A stretch of 12,922 bases of DNA from Cellvibrionales bacterium UBA1969 (GCA_002339085.1 DDDX01000014.1:1-12922); one strand, 5' to 3'. Shown: positions 1 through 7,530, counted from the first letter of the stretch. The notes: generated by a model not told the origin, from the letters alone. Translations and numbers: made by a program.

Positions 1-1147
1 AACTTGATGATGAATGACTTGCAGCGCCATGATAGGCAATAGTCGGTTCCGCTAAAGCCATGCTGCCCTGCTGGCTGAACAGGCCCTCTGTCGACACGGC
101 AGCATACTGCGCCCCCTCACCGCCTGCTGGCAAGCTCTCGGGCCTGACATCCGCCAAGGCCTTATGCAGGGTACGATAAATAAAGTCGTGCACTTGCCGT
201 GAACCTCTAAACCGTACCTCATGTTTTGAGGGGTGTACATTTACATCGACCTGACTCGGATCCAAACTAAAATACAAAACAAACACCGGTTGACGGCCGT
301 GAAATAAAACGTCGCGATACGCTTGCCTGACCGCATGACCAATCACCTTATCTTTAATGACTCGCTGATTGACAAAAAAGTATTGCATATCTGCTTGACT
401 GCGAGAGAAGGTTGGTTGCGCCACCCAACCCTGTAATCGGTAACCACTGTGTTCAACATCAAGATGGATAGCATGGTCGATAAACCCTTGGCCGAGCAAC
501 TTTGCAATTCTTCGCTCGCGATCTAACATTTTACTACAGGGGCGAAGCGAATGAATAACCTTACCGTTATGAGTTAAACTTAATCCGGTGGTAAAACTGC
601 CCAAGGCATTGCGACGAAAGACCTCATCGAGGTGATTAAATTCAGTTTTCTCTTTTCGTAAAAATTTTCTTCTAGCAGGTGTATTAAAAAATAAATCTTC
701 CACTTCAACGGTAGTTCCTCGCGGCCGAGCTGCGGGGCTCAGTTCAACCGCCATATCGCGGCCTACACTTCTAGCTTGCCAGCCTTGATCCGCTTTGATC
801 GACACGTTCGAGCTTAAGGTTAACCGCGAAACCGAACTAATACTGGCTAAGGCCTCACCCCGAAAACCCATGGTCGTGACCGCTTCTAGATCATCTAAGT
901 CGCAGATTTTACTGGTCGCATGTGAGTCAAGTGCAAGCGCCATATCATCGTGCTCAATGCCACAGCCATTGTCGCGAACTAACACCCGCTTAGTACCGCC
1001 TGCTTCAATCTCCACATCGATTTGATCAGCACCTGCATCAAAGCTGTTCTCAATCAACTCTTTTAATACCGAGGCGGGCCGATCAACCACTTCACCAGCG
1101 GCAATCTGATTAGCCAAACGAATATCGAGTTTTTTTATTTTAGTCAT
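1..1147 (-). CDS. mutL: DNA mismatch repair protein MutL (3' end beyond the window)
   Basis: MutL is the ATP-driven matchmaker that links MutS bound at a mismatch to downstream nicking and helicase steps. The frame opens at ATG 1147 and stays open to the window edge, giving about 382 residues; family members are usually about 600-650, so the C-terminal dimerisation domain is missing here. The GHKL ATPase signatures are present in order: the start MTKIKKLDIRLANQIAAGEV, then VLKELIENSFDAGA (catalytic Glu30, Mg-binding Asn34), DNGCGI (59-64), ATSKI, GFRGEALASI and FFNTPARRKFL. The transducer domain follows with FVNQRVI and DVNVHPSKHEVRF. The last visible residues are Ser/Ala/Gln-rich, consistent with the linker. 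Only 9 bases separate the amiB stop from this ATG, so the two are almost certainly co-transcribed. The SD is weak (TAAG-like). Identity is very secure. Confidence 0.97.
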   Translation of the reverse strand, partial: MTKIKKLDIRLANQIAAGEVVDRPASVLKELIENSFDAGADQIDVEIEAGGTKRVLVRDNGCGIEHDDMALALDSHATSKICDLDDLEAVTTMGFRGEALASISSVSRLTLSSNVSIKADQGWQARSVGRDMAVELSPAARPRGTTVEVEDLFFNTPARRKFLRKEKTEFNHLDEVFRRNALGSFTTGLSLTHNGKVIHSLRPCSKMLDRERRIAKLLGQGFIDHAIHLDVEHSGYRLQGWVAQPTFSRSQADMQYFFVNQRVIKDKVIGHAVRQAYRDVLFHGRQPVFVLYFSLDPSQVDVNVHPSKHEVRFRGSRQVHDFIYRTLHKALADVRPESLPAGGEGAQYAAVSTEGLFSQQGSMALAEPTIAYHGAASHSSSS

Positions 1148-1156
1148 AAAATCTTA

Positions 1157-2503
1157 TCATTGCTGGGGTGGTATTTTGAGCTCTTGGCCCACCTGTATTT
1201 TATCGTTGCTAAGGCCATTGTAACGACGCAGGTCGTTTAACGAAACAGAAAACTGTTGCGCTAATTGAGACAGTGTATCGCCTGGCTGAATGGTGTAGTT
1301 GTCAGCTAAACGCTTGCCGCCATTGTTATACCAGTGAACCAAGGTGCCTTCAGGCGCATAGACATTAAAAAAATCAACCGTGCCGGCAACAATGGCCGCC
1401 GCCAACTTAGCTTGATGCGTAGAAGAGGCTAAGCGTCGCGCTTCTTTTGGATTGGAAATAAACCCCGTTTCAACCAATACTGACGGGATGTCAGGCGTTT
1501 TTAACACGGCAAAAGCTGCATGCTCAACGGTTTTTTTATGCAGCGGTGTCACCGCCCCCATTCGCTTAACAATGGCTTGACCGGCTTTAAAGCTGAGGTC
1601 CCGCTTGGCATTCATACTTAAATCTAACAATACCCCGGCGACCATCGGGCTTTGGTCGGCCAAAGACACGCCACCAATTAAGTCGGTTTTATTTTCTTCT
1701 TGGGCTAAATGCTTAGCAATGCCACTGGAAGCCCCGCGATCGGATAGGGTATAGACCGAGGCACCACTCACCCGTTTGTCTGTAAAGGCATCGGCATGAA
1801 TGGAAATAAAAAAATCTGCCTGCGCGGCTCTGGCTTTTTCGCGCCGCTTACTGAGGCCGATATAATAATCGCCATCGCGCATTAATACAGCGCGATAGCC
1901 AGCGCGACGATTAAAAGCGGCTTGCGCTTTTTTTGCGATCGCCAATACTACTGCTTTTTCACGAATCTTTTTCGGACCCAAGGCGCCAGGATCTTCACCG
2001 CCATGACCGGGGTCAAGAGCAATAATAATGTCGCGGCGACCTTGCCGCTGATCAACAGTTTTCACCACCGGTTCGCTGGATTGATCGTCGTAAAGATCAA
2101 TGACGAGTCGCTCACCAACCTGCTGATTGGCAGGCAAAGTAAACACCTTCGCCTGTACCGACTTCGTCAACTCCAATACGACGCGCAAATCAGATTGATT
2201 ACGCTTGGCGGAACGAATCTTGGCAATTGGGGCATTGGTCAAATCAAGCGCCCTTAATTGTGCTGCCACGCTTCGTCGATATGTTGTATCGGCAATATCA
2301 ATCACAAAACGTGATGGCTTGCTTAAAACAAAGGTTTGATAGTCAACCGCTGTCGATAGGTCTAATACTAAGCGAGTGTGATCAGGCGAACGCCAGAGAC
2401 GAGAACCTTCAACCTCAGTTGCGAGTAATGGTGCAGCTGCCGTCAACAGTATCAGTATCAGCAACAGCTGCGCGATAATAAATTGTGGTAGCGAATGTTT
2501 CAT
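1157..2503 (-). CDS. amiB: N-acetylmuramoyl-L-alanine amidase AmiB, AMIN + Amidase_3 + LysM
   Basis: This periplasmic zinc amidase cuts the amide bond between N-acetylmuramic acid and the stem peptide, mainly when daughter-cell walls are split at division. From ATG 2503 the protein has 448 residues: an Sec signal peptide (about 1-28, hydrophobic core then APLLA), an AMIN domain (about 30-140) that targets septal or peptidoglycan sites, the Amidase_3 catalytic domain (about 155-385), and a C-terminal LysM (about 403-446, from YTIQPGDTL to LKIP). Zinc ligands and catalytic residues are visible: His167 in LDPGHGG, Glu182 in IREKAV, His236 in ISIHAD and Glu345 in VLVETGFISN. The frame extends to a TTG at 2539, but that would put 12 charged or polar residues ahead of the signal peptide. 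ATG 2503 has GGAT upstream and starts directly with MKHSLPQF, so it is preferred. It sits 60 bases after tsaE and 9 before mutL, as in the usual gammaproteobacterial order. Enterobacterial AmiB lacks LysM, but a C-terminal LysM is common in other gammaproteobacteria. Confidence 0.95.
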   Translation of the reverse strand: MKHSLPQFIIAQLLLILILLTAAAPLLATEVEGSRLWRSPDHTRLVLDLSTAVDYQTFVLSKPSRFVIDIADTTYRRSVAAQLRALDLTNAPIAKIRSAKRNQSDLRVVLELTKSVQAKVFTLPANQQVGERLVIDLYDDQSSEPVVKTVDQRQGRRDIIIALDPGHGGEDPGALGPKKIREKAVVLAIAKKAQAAFNRRAGYRAVLMRDGDYYIGLSKRREKARAAQADFFISIHADAFTDKRVSGASVYTLSDRGASSGIAKHLAQEENKTDLIGGVSLADQSPMVAGVLLDLSMNAKRDLSFKAGQAIVKRMGAVTPLHKKTVEHAAFAVLKTPDIPSVLVETGFISNPKEARRLASSTHQAKLAAAIVAGTVDFFNVYAPEGTLVHWYNNGGKRLADNYTIQPGDTLSQLAQQFSVSLNDLRRYNGLSNDKIQVGQELKIPPQQ

Positions 2504-2563
2504 TGAAGATCCATAAATAATCAGCCTGTCGTCAGCCAAGGTCTTATGATAACAGCCGCCATC

Positions 2564-3145
2564 TTAATTATACCTTTGCAGGGTTGGGTATGAGGCATGC
2601 AGCTGCGTTAAGACCTGATTGCCAGCCGCCGAAAATGCGCTAATGTGAATGAAGCGCTTATCTAAATCGCTGCTCGTAGCCTGAGTCTCATATTGAAACT
2701 GTTGTTCGGCACTGACCGTATGTTGCAATGAAAATATAATATCGGCGCTGGGAATAAATCCCTTGCCGTGCTTTGGCCATTCAATTAAACACAGGGCTTG
2801 GCGACTAAAGTAATCATCTAAGCCCAGAAATTCTAGCTCGCCTGGGTCGCTTAGTCGGTACAAATCAAAATGATACACCTGTTGGATCTGATCTGCTGTC
2901 AAAACCGATGTTGAATCTAACGCTTGCATCGCTAACTCATAGGGCTCAACCAACGTATAAGTAGGACTTTTGACTGCGCCCCGATGCCCATAAGCCTGAA
3001 TAATACCGCGACAAAGGGTGGTTTTACCGGCACCTAAATCACCGATCAAGTAAACACACAGCCCTTGTTGGGCGGCGGCTTCAGCAAAGCCACGGCCCAG
3101 CGCGACCGTGGCCGCTTCGTTGTCTAGTGTGACACTCAATTCCAT
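2564..3145 (-). CDS. tsaE: tRNA threonylcarbamoyladenosine biosynthesis ATPase TsaE
   Basis: TsaE is the small P-loop ATPase that works with TsaB and TsaD to complete t6A at position 37 of ANN-decoding tRNAs. Visible signatures are the Walker A GDLGAGKTT (35-43, Lys41), SPTYTLVEPY (60-69) as the switch region, YHFDLYRLSDPGELEFLGLDDYF (91-113, including Asp94 and Glu104), and CLIEWPKHG (119-127) with the family's IEW motif. The protein has 193 residues, against about 150-160 for typical members. The excess appears as about 20 residues between VEPY and YHFDLYR, plus a longer loop after SLQHT near the C-terminus; core motifs are untouched. ATG 3145 is preceded by a good GAGGTG Shine-Dalgarno sequence about 10 bases upstream. 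It is the first gene of the tsaE-amiB-mutL operon and is divergent from queG. The nnr gene that often precedes tsaE is absent here. Confidence 0.95.
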   Translation of the reverse strand: MELSVTLDNEAATVALGRGFAEAAAQQGLCVYLIGDLGAGKTTLCRGIIQAYGHRGAVKSPTYTLVEPYELAMQALDSTSVLTADQIQQVYHFDLYRLSDPGELEFLGLDDYFSRQALCLIEWPKHGKGFIPSADIIFSLQHTVSAEQQFQYETQATSSDLDKRFIHISAFSAAGNQVLTQLHASYPTLQRYN

Positions 3146-3189
3146 ATCTGATATTCACCTCAGCGGCGGCAATCAAAACCGCTTACGCA

Positions 3190-3202
3190 TTTGGTCACCA
3201 AA
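3190..3202. repeat. 13-base palindrome between divergent tsaE and queG
   Basis: TTTGGT and ACCAAA form perfect 6-base arms around a single central C. The site lies within the 103-base tsaE-queG intergenic region, next to the overlapping -10 sequences. A second, weaker pair (AGTGG 3214-3218 / CCACT 3230-3234) lies just beside it. Position and symmetry suit an operator for a dimeric repressor, but no known consensus is recognised, and a 6-bp palindrome can occur by chance. Confidence 0.3.
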
Positions 3203-3208
3203 ACGGGT

Positions 3209-3214
3209 ATTATA
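3209..3214 (-). promoter_or_regulatory. Candidate -10 element for the tsaE-amiB-mutL operon
   Basis: Read on the minus strand, these bases are a perfect sigma-70 -10 hexamer, TATAAT, about 65 bases upstream of the tsaE ATG. The best -35 at 17-base spacing, GTGAGT, matches TTGACA at only three positions, so the call rests on the -10 alone. The same bases read on the plus strand give TATTAT/TATAGT, which could serve queG (with TTACGC as a poor -35). The two promoters would then overlap or face each other. Confidence 0.35.
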
Positions 3215-3248
3215 GTGGGCTTAGACTCACCACTCACGGGTTATTTCT

Positions 3249-4376
3249 GTGAAAGACTGTGCCAAAGCCAATAACCGCATTGATTCGTCACTTGATCCAA
3301 TAAGTGATGCGGCACTACTCGCATTGGCTGATGATATTAAGCGTTGGGGCCGTGAATTAGGCTTTCAGCAGGTGGGAATTACCGATACCGAATTGGGCCA
3401 ACACAGTGACCATCTGCACCGCTGGCTGGAAAAACACCATCATGGTGAGATGGCTTATATGGCTGAGCGAGAAACCCTGCGCCAAAATCCTGAAGCCCTT
3501 CATGCCAATACCCTTAGAGTGATTAGCCTGCGCATGGATTACCTGCCGCCTGAGGTTGAAACCGTTAAAATTCTCGACCACCCCCGCACCGCTTATATTT
3601 CTCGTTATGCGCTCGGCCGCGATTACCACAAATTAATTCGCAAGCGGATTAAGCAATTGGCCGATAAAATTATCGCCCAAGTCGGTCAACATTCATCTCG
3701 GCCCTTCGTCGATAGCGCTCCAGTCCTTGAGCGCGCCCTAGCAGAAAAAGCCGGTCTGGGCTGGATCGGTAAAAACGCTATGTTAATCAACCCTTCAATG
3801 GGCTCATGGTTTTTCTTAGGTGAGCTATTCACCGACCTGCCCTTGCCAGTAGACACGCCGCAAACCAGTCAGCACTGCGGTAGCTGCACCGCCTGTTTAG
3901 ATATTTGTCCGACTCAGGCCTTTGTCGGCCCGCATCAGTTAGACGCTAGGCGTTGTATCTCGTATCTCACAATTGAACTAAAAACCCATATTCCCATCGA
4001 GCTTCGACCGCTAATTGGTAATCGGGTATTTGGCTGTGACGACTGCCAATTAATTTGCCCGTGGAATAAGTTCGCCAAACCCACCGATGAAAGCGATTTC
4101 AAGCCCAGACATGGCCTTGATCAAGCCAATATGGTTGATATTTTTTTATGGACAAAAGCGGAGTTTGATCGACATACCCAAGGCTCAGCCATTCGCCGGA
4201 TTGGCTATGAGAGATGGCTACGTAACTTGGCAGTGGGTATTGGCAATGGCGAAAACAGCGCCCAAGCCCGCGCTGCGCTGCTCGAGCAAAGGGGCTTTTC
4301 TGCCCTTGTCGATGAACATATTGACTGGGCGATATCGCAACTCAGTAAAAATGACAGACCTGTCATACGGGGCTAA
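3249..4376 (+). CDS. queG: Epoxyqueuosine reductase QueG
   Basis: QueG is a cytosolic cobalamin- and iron-sulfur-dependent enzyme that reduces epoxyqueuosine to queuosine at the wobble base of GUN-anticodon tRNAs, the last step of Q synthesis. The 375 residues match the usual length (E. coli about 379). Near the N-terminus it carries the family block RWGRELGFQQVGITDTEL (32-49), then RYALGRDYHK (119-128) and VDSAPVLERALAEKAGLGWIGKN (154-176), with Asp155 as the expected catalytic acid. Two ferredoxin-like 4Fe-4S motifs follow: CGSCTACLDICP (Cys210, 213, 216, 220) and CDDCQLICPWN (Cys263, 266, 270), with Cys236 completing the set. A helical HEAT-like C-terminus ends the protein. The start is GTG 3249; no in-frame ATG precedes the conserved block and the SD is poor (CGGG), so the exact start is less sure than the identity. 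It is divergent from tsaE, as in many gammaproteobacteria. Confidence 0.95.
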   Translation: MKDCAKANNRIDSSLDPISDAALLALADDIKRWGRELGFQQVGITDTELGQHSDHLHRWLEKHHHGEMAYMAERETLRQNPEALHANTLRVISLRMDYLPPEVETVKILDHPRTAYISRYALGRDYHKLIRKRIKQLADKIIAQVGQHSSRPFVDSAPVLERALAEKAGLGWIGKNAMLINPSMGSWFFLGELFTDLPLPVDTPQTSQHCGSCTACLDICPTQAFVGPHQLDARRCISYLTIELKTHIPIELRPLIGNRVFGCDDCQLICPWNKFAKPTDESDFKPRHGLDQANMVDIFLWTKAEFDRHTQGSAIRRIGYERWLRNLAVGIGNGENSAQARAALLEQRGFSALVDEHIDWAISQLSKNDRPVIRG

Positions 4377-4517
4377 TTTGGACGGTAGCAGCCATCCAGC
4401 CACTCACAGTTGACGTATAAAGCCCATGTATCAATAGCTAAACTATGAATAATAGTCAGCGATGCAAGTCAAAACTACAATTAAACACTAACTGATTTAC
4501 ACAATGAGAGTGATGCT

Positions 4518-5405
4518 ATGAAATTTGCCTTCCACGCCACCATGTGTCCTGCAGAACAATATCTACCTCTTTGCCAAGCGGCAGAGGCAGCGGGCTTTGA
4601 CACCTTTACTTTTCCCGACAGCATTTGCTACCCAGAAAAAGGTTCTGATTGCTATCCATACAACAGTGATGGTACCCGCGAGTTTCTCGATGGTGTGCCT
4701 TTTATTGAGCCCTTCATTGCGATACCGTATCTGGCGGCACAGACTGAAAAAATTCGATTCTCGACCTCGGTGGTCAAATTAGCGATTCGACAACCGTCAA
4801 TCGTAGCAAAACAATTGAGTAGCCTGGCAATGATGATCGGCGATCGATTTGACTTTGGTGTCGGCATTAGCCCTTGGCCTGAAGACTTTGAAGCCACCCA
4901 AATCGCTTGGGAAAAACGCGGTAAGCGCATGGATGAGATGATGGAAATGATCAACGGTCTCCTAACTGGGGAATACTTTGAATACAAGGGTGAAATTTTC
5001 GATCTGGCGTCAATTAAGTTAACCCCAACCCCTGATTTTCACGTGCCGCTATTAGTTGGAGGCCATGCTAAACCGGCACTTCGTCGTGCCGCGCGACTCG
5101 GTGACGGCTGGATTGCCGCCGGTGGTAATATTGATGAATACAAAACTATGATCGATACTATCAATGAATTCCGTAAAGAGTATGGCCGCGATCATTTACC
5201 GTTTCAGATTCAAGCGATGTCGCACGATTCTTTCTCGGTCGACGGTTTAATGCAGTTACATGCGATTGGCGTCACTGAAGTGATTATTGCCTTCCGCGAT
5301 GTTTACGGCAAAGAAGCGGACGATAAATCGGTGGAAGAAAAAACCCAAATGATCAATTGGTACGCGGACAATATGATCAAGCCCTTTCGTGAGCAGGTGG
5401 CTTAA
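4518..5405 (+). CDS. Luciferase-like (LLM) class flavin/F420-dependent oxidoreductase
   Basis: This is a single-domain TIM-barrel protein of the bacterial luciferase superfamily, 295 residues long. Family features include the opening strand MKFAFHATMCP, CQAAEAAGFDTFTFPDS (19-35), EKIRFSTSVVKLAIRQPSIVAKQLSSLAMMIGDRFDFGVGIS (77-118; typically cofactor-phosphate and barrel-core region), WEKRGKRMDEMMEMINGLLTGEYFEYKGE (131-159) and PLLVGGHAKPALRRAARLGDGWIAAG (177-202). The layout resembles members annotated as LLM class F420-dependent oxidoreductases, but sequence alone does not say whether FMN or F420 is used, and the substrate is unknown. GAGAG lies 7 bases upstream of ATG 4518 as a suitable SD. 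A TTGACG at 4410-4415 in the 141-base leader is a possible -35 with only a poor -10. No flanking gene suggests a pathway; it is probably its own transcription unit, ended by the inverted repeat at 5415-5444. Confidence 0.85.
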   Translation: MKFAFHATMCPAEQYLPLCQAAEAAGFDTFTFPDSICYPEKGSDCYPYNSDGTREFLDGVPFIEPFIAIPYLAAQTEKIRFSTSVVKLAIRQPSIVAKQLSSLAMMIGDRFDFGVGISPWPEDFEATQIAWEKRGKRMDEMMEMINGLLTGEYFEYKGEIFDLASIKLTPTPDFHVPLLVGGHAKPALRRAARLGDGWIAAGGNIDEYKTMIDTINEFRKEYGRDHLPFQIQAMSHDSFSVDGLMQLHAIGVTEVIIAFRDVYGKEADDKSVEEKTQMINWYADNMIKPFREQVA

Positions 5406-5414
5406 ATTCCATTC

Positions 5415-5444
5415 ATCGACCAAGGCCTAGCCGCCTTGGTCGAT
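5415..5444 (+). terminator. Strong stem-loop after the LLM oxidoreductase, probable terminator
   Basis: A perfect 12-bp inverted repeat, ATCGACCAAGGC / GCCTTGGTCGAT, with a 6-base loop (CTAGCC) starts 9 bases after the stop codon. The stem is long and stable, but no run of T follows on either strand, so it is not a textbook rho-independent terminator. It may mark an RNA 3' end or protect against decay. Its position between two separate plus-strand genes supports a terminator role. Confidence 0.55.
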
Positions 5445-5539
5445 ATCTCAACAAGCTAATCTGTCTTAATGCCGCGATTTACTCTATAGTTGTGTGGTTT
5501 TTATCCTAATCTAGCGGTTTCTAATATCGCCAAAAAGAG

Positions 5540-5545
5540 TACAAT
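5540..5545 (+). promoter_or_regulatory. Candidate -10 element upstream of deaD
   Basis: TACAAT matches the -10 consensus at five of six positions and would give a leader of about 90 bases. The upstream -35 (TTTCTA at 16-base spacing) is poor. A second candidate, TATAGT at 5485-5490, would give a leader of about 145 bases that includes the small upstream frame at 5544. Only the second promoter would transcribe that frame in full. Long leaders are known for deaD/csdA in enterobacteria. Confidence 0.3.
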
Positions 5546-5645
5546 GCGCCTCCTTTTTACGTCGCTACTCACCTTAATAGCCATTCTGAGTCACTGTTAC
5601 TTGCAATGCGCTAAAACAGTAGCGGCTTTTACACTGGCGCCATGA
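5544..5645 (+). CDS. Possible 33-residue leader/small hydrophobic ORF overlapping the deaD start
   Basis: ATG 5544 opens 33 codons ending at TGA 5643-5645, which overlaps the deaD start ATG 5642 in an ATGA arrangement typical of translational coupling. The N-terminus, MRLLFTSLLTLIAILSHC, is a signal-peptide-like hydrophobic stretch; the rest is short and contains a second Cys. Its own SD is marginal (AAGAG, 4-base gap), but deaD itself has no recognisable SD, so entry through this frame is an attractive explanation. In E. coli a small frame, yrbN, also lies directly upstream of deaD; no sequence similarity is claimed. It could still be a chance frame, because TACAAT (the candidate -10) covers its ATG. 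Confidence 0.3.
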   Translation: MRLLFTSLLTLIAILSHCYLQCAKTVAAFTLAP

Positions 5646-7486
5646 TGCAAAAAGAACCCGAACAGGCCTTATTTGCCGATCTCGATCTCCCGGACACTCT
5701 AGTGCGCGCCATCAAGCAACTGGGTTACGAGAGCCCTTCACCCATTCAAGGAAAAAGCATTCCGGTACTGCTCGAAGGCAAAAATATTATTGGCCAAGCT
5801 CAAACCGGCACCGGTAAAACTGCCGCCTTTGCATTGCCTATTCTAGCCAATATAGATTTAAAACAAACCGCCCCCCAGGCGTTAGTGCTGGCACCGACGC
5901 GCGAGCTTGCCATTCAAGTTGCCGAGGCCTTTCAAGTCTATGCGCGACATATGAAGAATTTTCATGTTTTGCCAATTTATGGCGGCGCTGATATGCGTGG
6001 CCAACTGCGCGCATTGAAACGTGGCGCGCATGTTGTGGTTGGCACCCCCGGACGAATTCTTGACCATTTGGGAAGAAAAAGTCTTAAGCTGAATGAGTTA
6101 AAAACCGTGGTGCTCGATGAGGCTGATGAAATGCTTCGGATGGGCTTTATCGACGATGTCGATAACATCTTGGCCGAGACGCCCAAAACGCGACAGACTG
6201 CACTGTTTTCTGCCACCATGCCAGACCGTATTCGCCAAGTTGCCAAGCGGCATGTAGAGTCACCGGTACACATTAAAATAAAAGCCAAAACCGCGGTTGT
6301 GGATACCATTGAGCAAGCCTTCTTAATTATTAATCAAGGTGAAAAACTCGATGCATTAACCCGCTATCTTGACACCGAAGCAACGGAAGGAGTGATTATA
6401 TTTGTACGCACCCGTGAGGCCACAGTGACTGTTGCGGAAAAACTGAATGCTCGGGGTTACATTGCAGCAGCCATTAATGGCGATATTAGCCAGCCAATTC
6501 GTGAAAAAACTATAGCTCGATTAAAGAAATCACAGTTGGATATTTTAGTCGCCACCGATGTCGCGGCGCGCGGCATTGATGTGGAACGAATAAGTCACGT
6601 CATTAACTTTGATATTCCCTATGATTCCGAAGCTTATGTTCATCGTATTGGCCGAACCGGACGAGCCGGACGAGCCGGTAAGGCTTTGCTATTTGTCCAG
6701 CCGCGTGAGCGTCGCTTATTAGGCATTATTGAAAAAGACACCAAGCAAAAACTTAACAGCTGGGAAAAACCATCGGCTAAACAGATGGCCGAGCAACGTA
6801 AAACAAAATTGGCCGAAGTATTAGCCGCTAAACTCGAAACTAATTTACCCTCGGTGTACCACCAATGGGTGGAGGAATTGTGTCAAAAGCTTGAGCTGCC
6901 CGCCGAGCAATTAGCCGCCGCGCTGCTCAGCGAGCAATTTTCCCTCGAGCAATTACTGCCACCGCCTGAAACGAAAAAGCCACGCCGTGAAAAACTCCCT
7001 CGCAATGACCGTGGCGATCGAACTGAGCGCGCCAGTCTCACCGAGCGAGGTGAACGAAAGCCGCGTAAACCGCGCCGCGAGGACAATATCGCACTGGAGA
7101 AATATCGCATAGAAGCCGGCCATGATCATGGCGTACAGCCAAAAGATATTGTCGGCGCTTTGGCTAATGAGGCCGGCATCGATCGCGAATACATTGGCCG
7201 CATTGAATTGAATGATGACCATAGCTTAGTCGGCTTGCCGCCGGGCATGCCAAAAGATATTTTTCAATTGCTACAAAAAGTCCGCGTTAAGGGCCAGCCA
7301 ATGCGGTTAAGTAGAGCGCAAGCCGGCAATAGCGACCAGCCAAGGCCAATTAAGCAAGCAGCGAACCCTTCGACGCGCAAAAAGCCTGATGCTAAGGCTC
7401 GCTCACGTAAACCTCAGGCTAAAGCCACCGACAATGATCGCCCGCGGCGAAAAAAACCGGCGGCAAAAAAGAAGTCTCAGTCTTAA
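5642..7486 (+). CDS. deaD: ATP-dependent DEAD-box RNA helicase DeaD/CsdA
   Basis: This RNA helicase unwinds structured RNA in ribosome assembly and mRNA turnover, especially in the cold. All helicase motifs are present in the 614 residues: Q motif with Gln36 (SPSPIQGKSIP), Walker A AQTGTGKT (53-60), PTREL (85-89), GG (114-115), TPGR (135-138), DEAD (159-162), SAT (190-192), motif IV VIIFVRT (251-257), motif V ARGID (309-313) and motif VI HRIGRTGR (334-341). A helical dimerisation-like region (about 380-440) follows, then an Arg/Lys-rich linker (446-480), an RNA-binding domain of the DbpA type (about 497-560, GVQPKDIVGALANEAGI to KGQPMRLSRA), and a basic tail (577-614). This order is that of DeaD rather than the shorter RhlE, SrmB or DbpA. 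Two ATGs (5642 and 5645) are possible and neither has a clear SD. The first overlaps the TGA of the frame at 5544. ppnP lies 44 bases downstream with no terminator between. Confidence 0.95.
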   Translation: MMQKEPEQALFADLDLPDTLVRAIKQLGYESPSPIQGKSIPVLLEGKNIIGQAQTGTGKTAAFALPILANIDLKQTAPQALVLAPTRELAIQVAEAFQVYARHMKNFHVLPIYGGADMRGQLRALKRGAHVVVGTPGRILDHLGRKSLKLNELKTVVLDEADEMLRMGFIDDVDNILAETPKTRQTALFSATMPDRIRQVAKRHVESPVHIKIKAKTAVVDTIEQAFLIINQGEKLDALTRYLDTEATEGVIIFVRTREATVTVAEKLNARGYIAAAINGDISQPIREKTIARLKKSQLDILVATDVAARGIDVERISHVINFDIPYDSEAYVHRIGRTGRAGRAGKALLFVQPRERRLLGIIEKDTKQKLNSWEKPSAKQMAEQRKTKLAEVLAAKLETNLPSVYHQWVEELCQKLELPAEQLAAALLSEQFSLEQLLPPPETKKPRREKLPRNDRGDRTERASLTERGERKPRKPRREDNIALEKYRIEAGHDHGVQPKDIVGALANEAGIDREYIGRIELNDDHSLVGLPPGMPKDIFQLLQKVRVKGQPMRLSRAQAGNSDQPRPIKQAANPSTRKKPDAKARSRKPQAKATDNDRPRRKKPAAKKKSQS

Positions 7487-7516
7487 GCTAAGACCATAAT
7501 GAATACAGCAACACCC

Positions 7517-7526
7517 AAGGAGGTGA
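7517..7526 (+). promoter_or_regulatory. Near-perfect Shine-Dalgarno sequence of ppnP
   Basis: AAGGAGGTGA is fully complementary to the anti-SD end of 16S rRNA and lies 4 bases before ATG 7531. It is by far the strongest ribosome-binding site in the window and fixes the ppnP start. Confidence 0.85.
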
Positions 7527-7530
7527 GAAT

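Noticed and set aside
1922..2478. Two plus-strand frames inside amiB
   Set aside because: Antisense shadows of amiB, whose catalytic and targeting domains are intact.
2504..2539. Longer amiB start at TTG 2539
   Set aside because: It would place 12 mostly polar or charged residues before a clear signal peptide; ATG 2503 is better.
4504..4521. Five-codon frame (ATG 4504) whose TGA overlaps the LLM oxidoreductase start
   Set aside because: Too short to judge and expected by chance; the oxidoreductase has its own suitable SD.
6655..6680. Tandem repeat of GGACGAGCC within deaD
   Set aside because: It encodes the repeated Gly-Arg-Ala of helicase motif VI and its extension; a codon-level coincidence in a conserved site.
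6899..6957. Three copies of GAGCAATT in deaD
   Set aside because: They encode Glu-Gln-Leu/Phe in a helical region and are compatible with simple codon preference.
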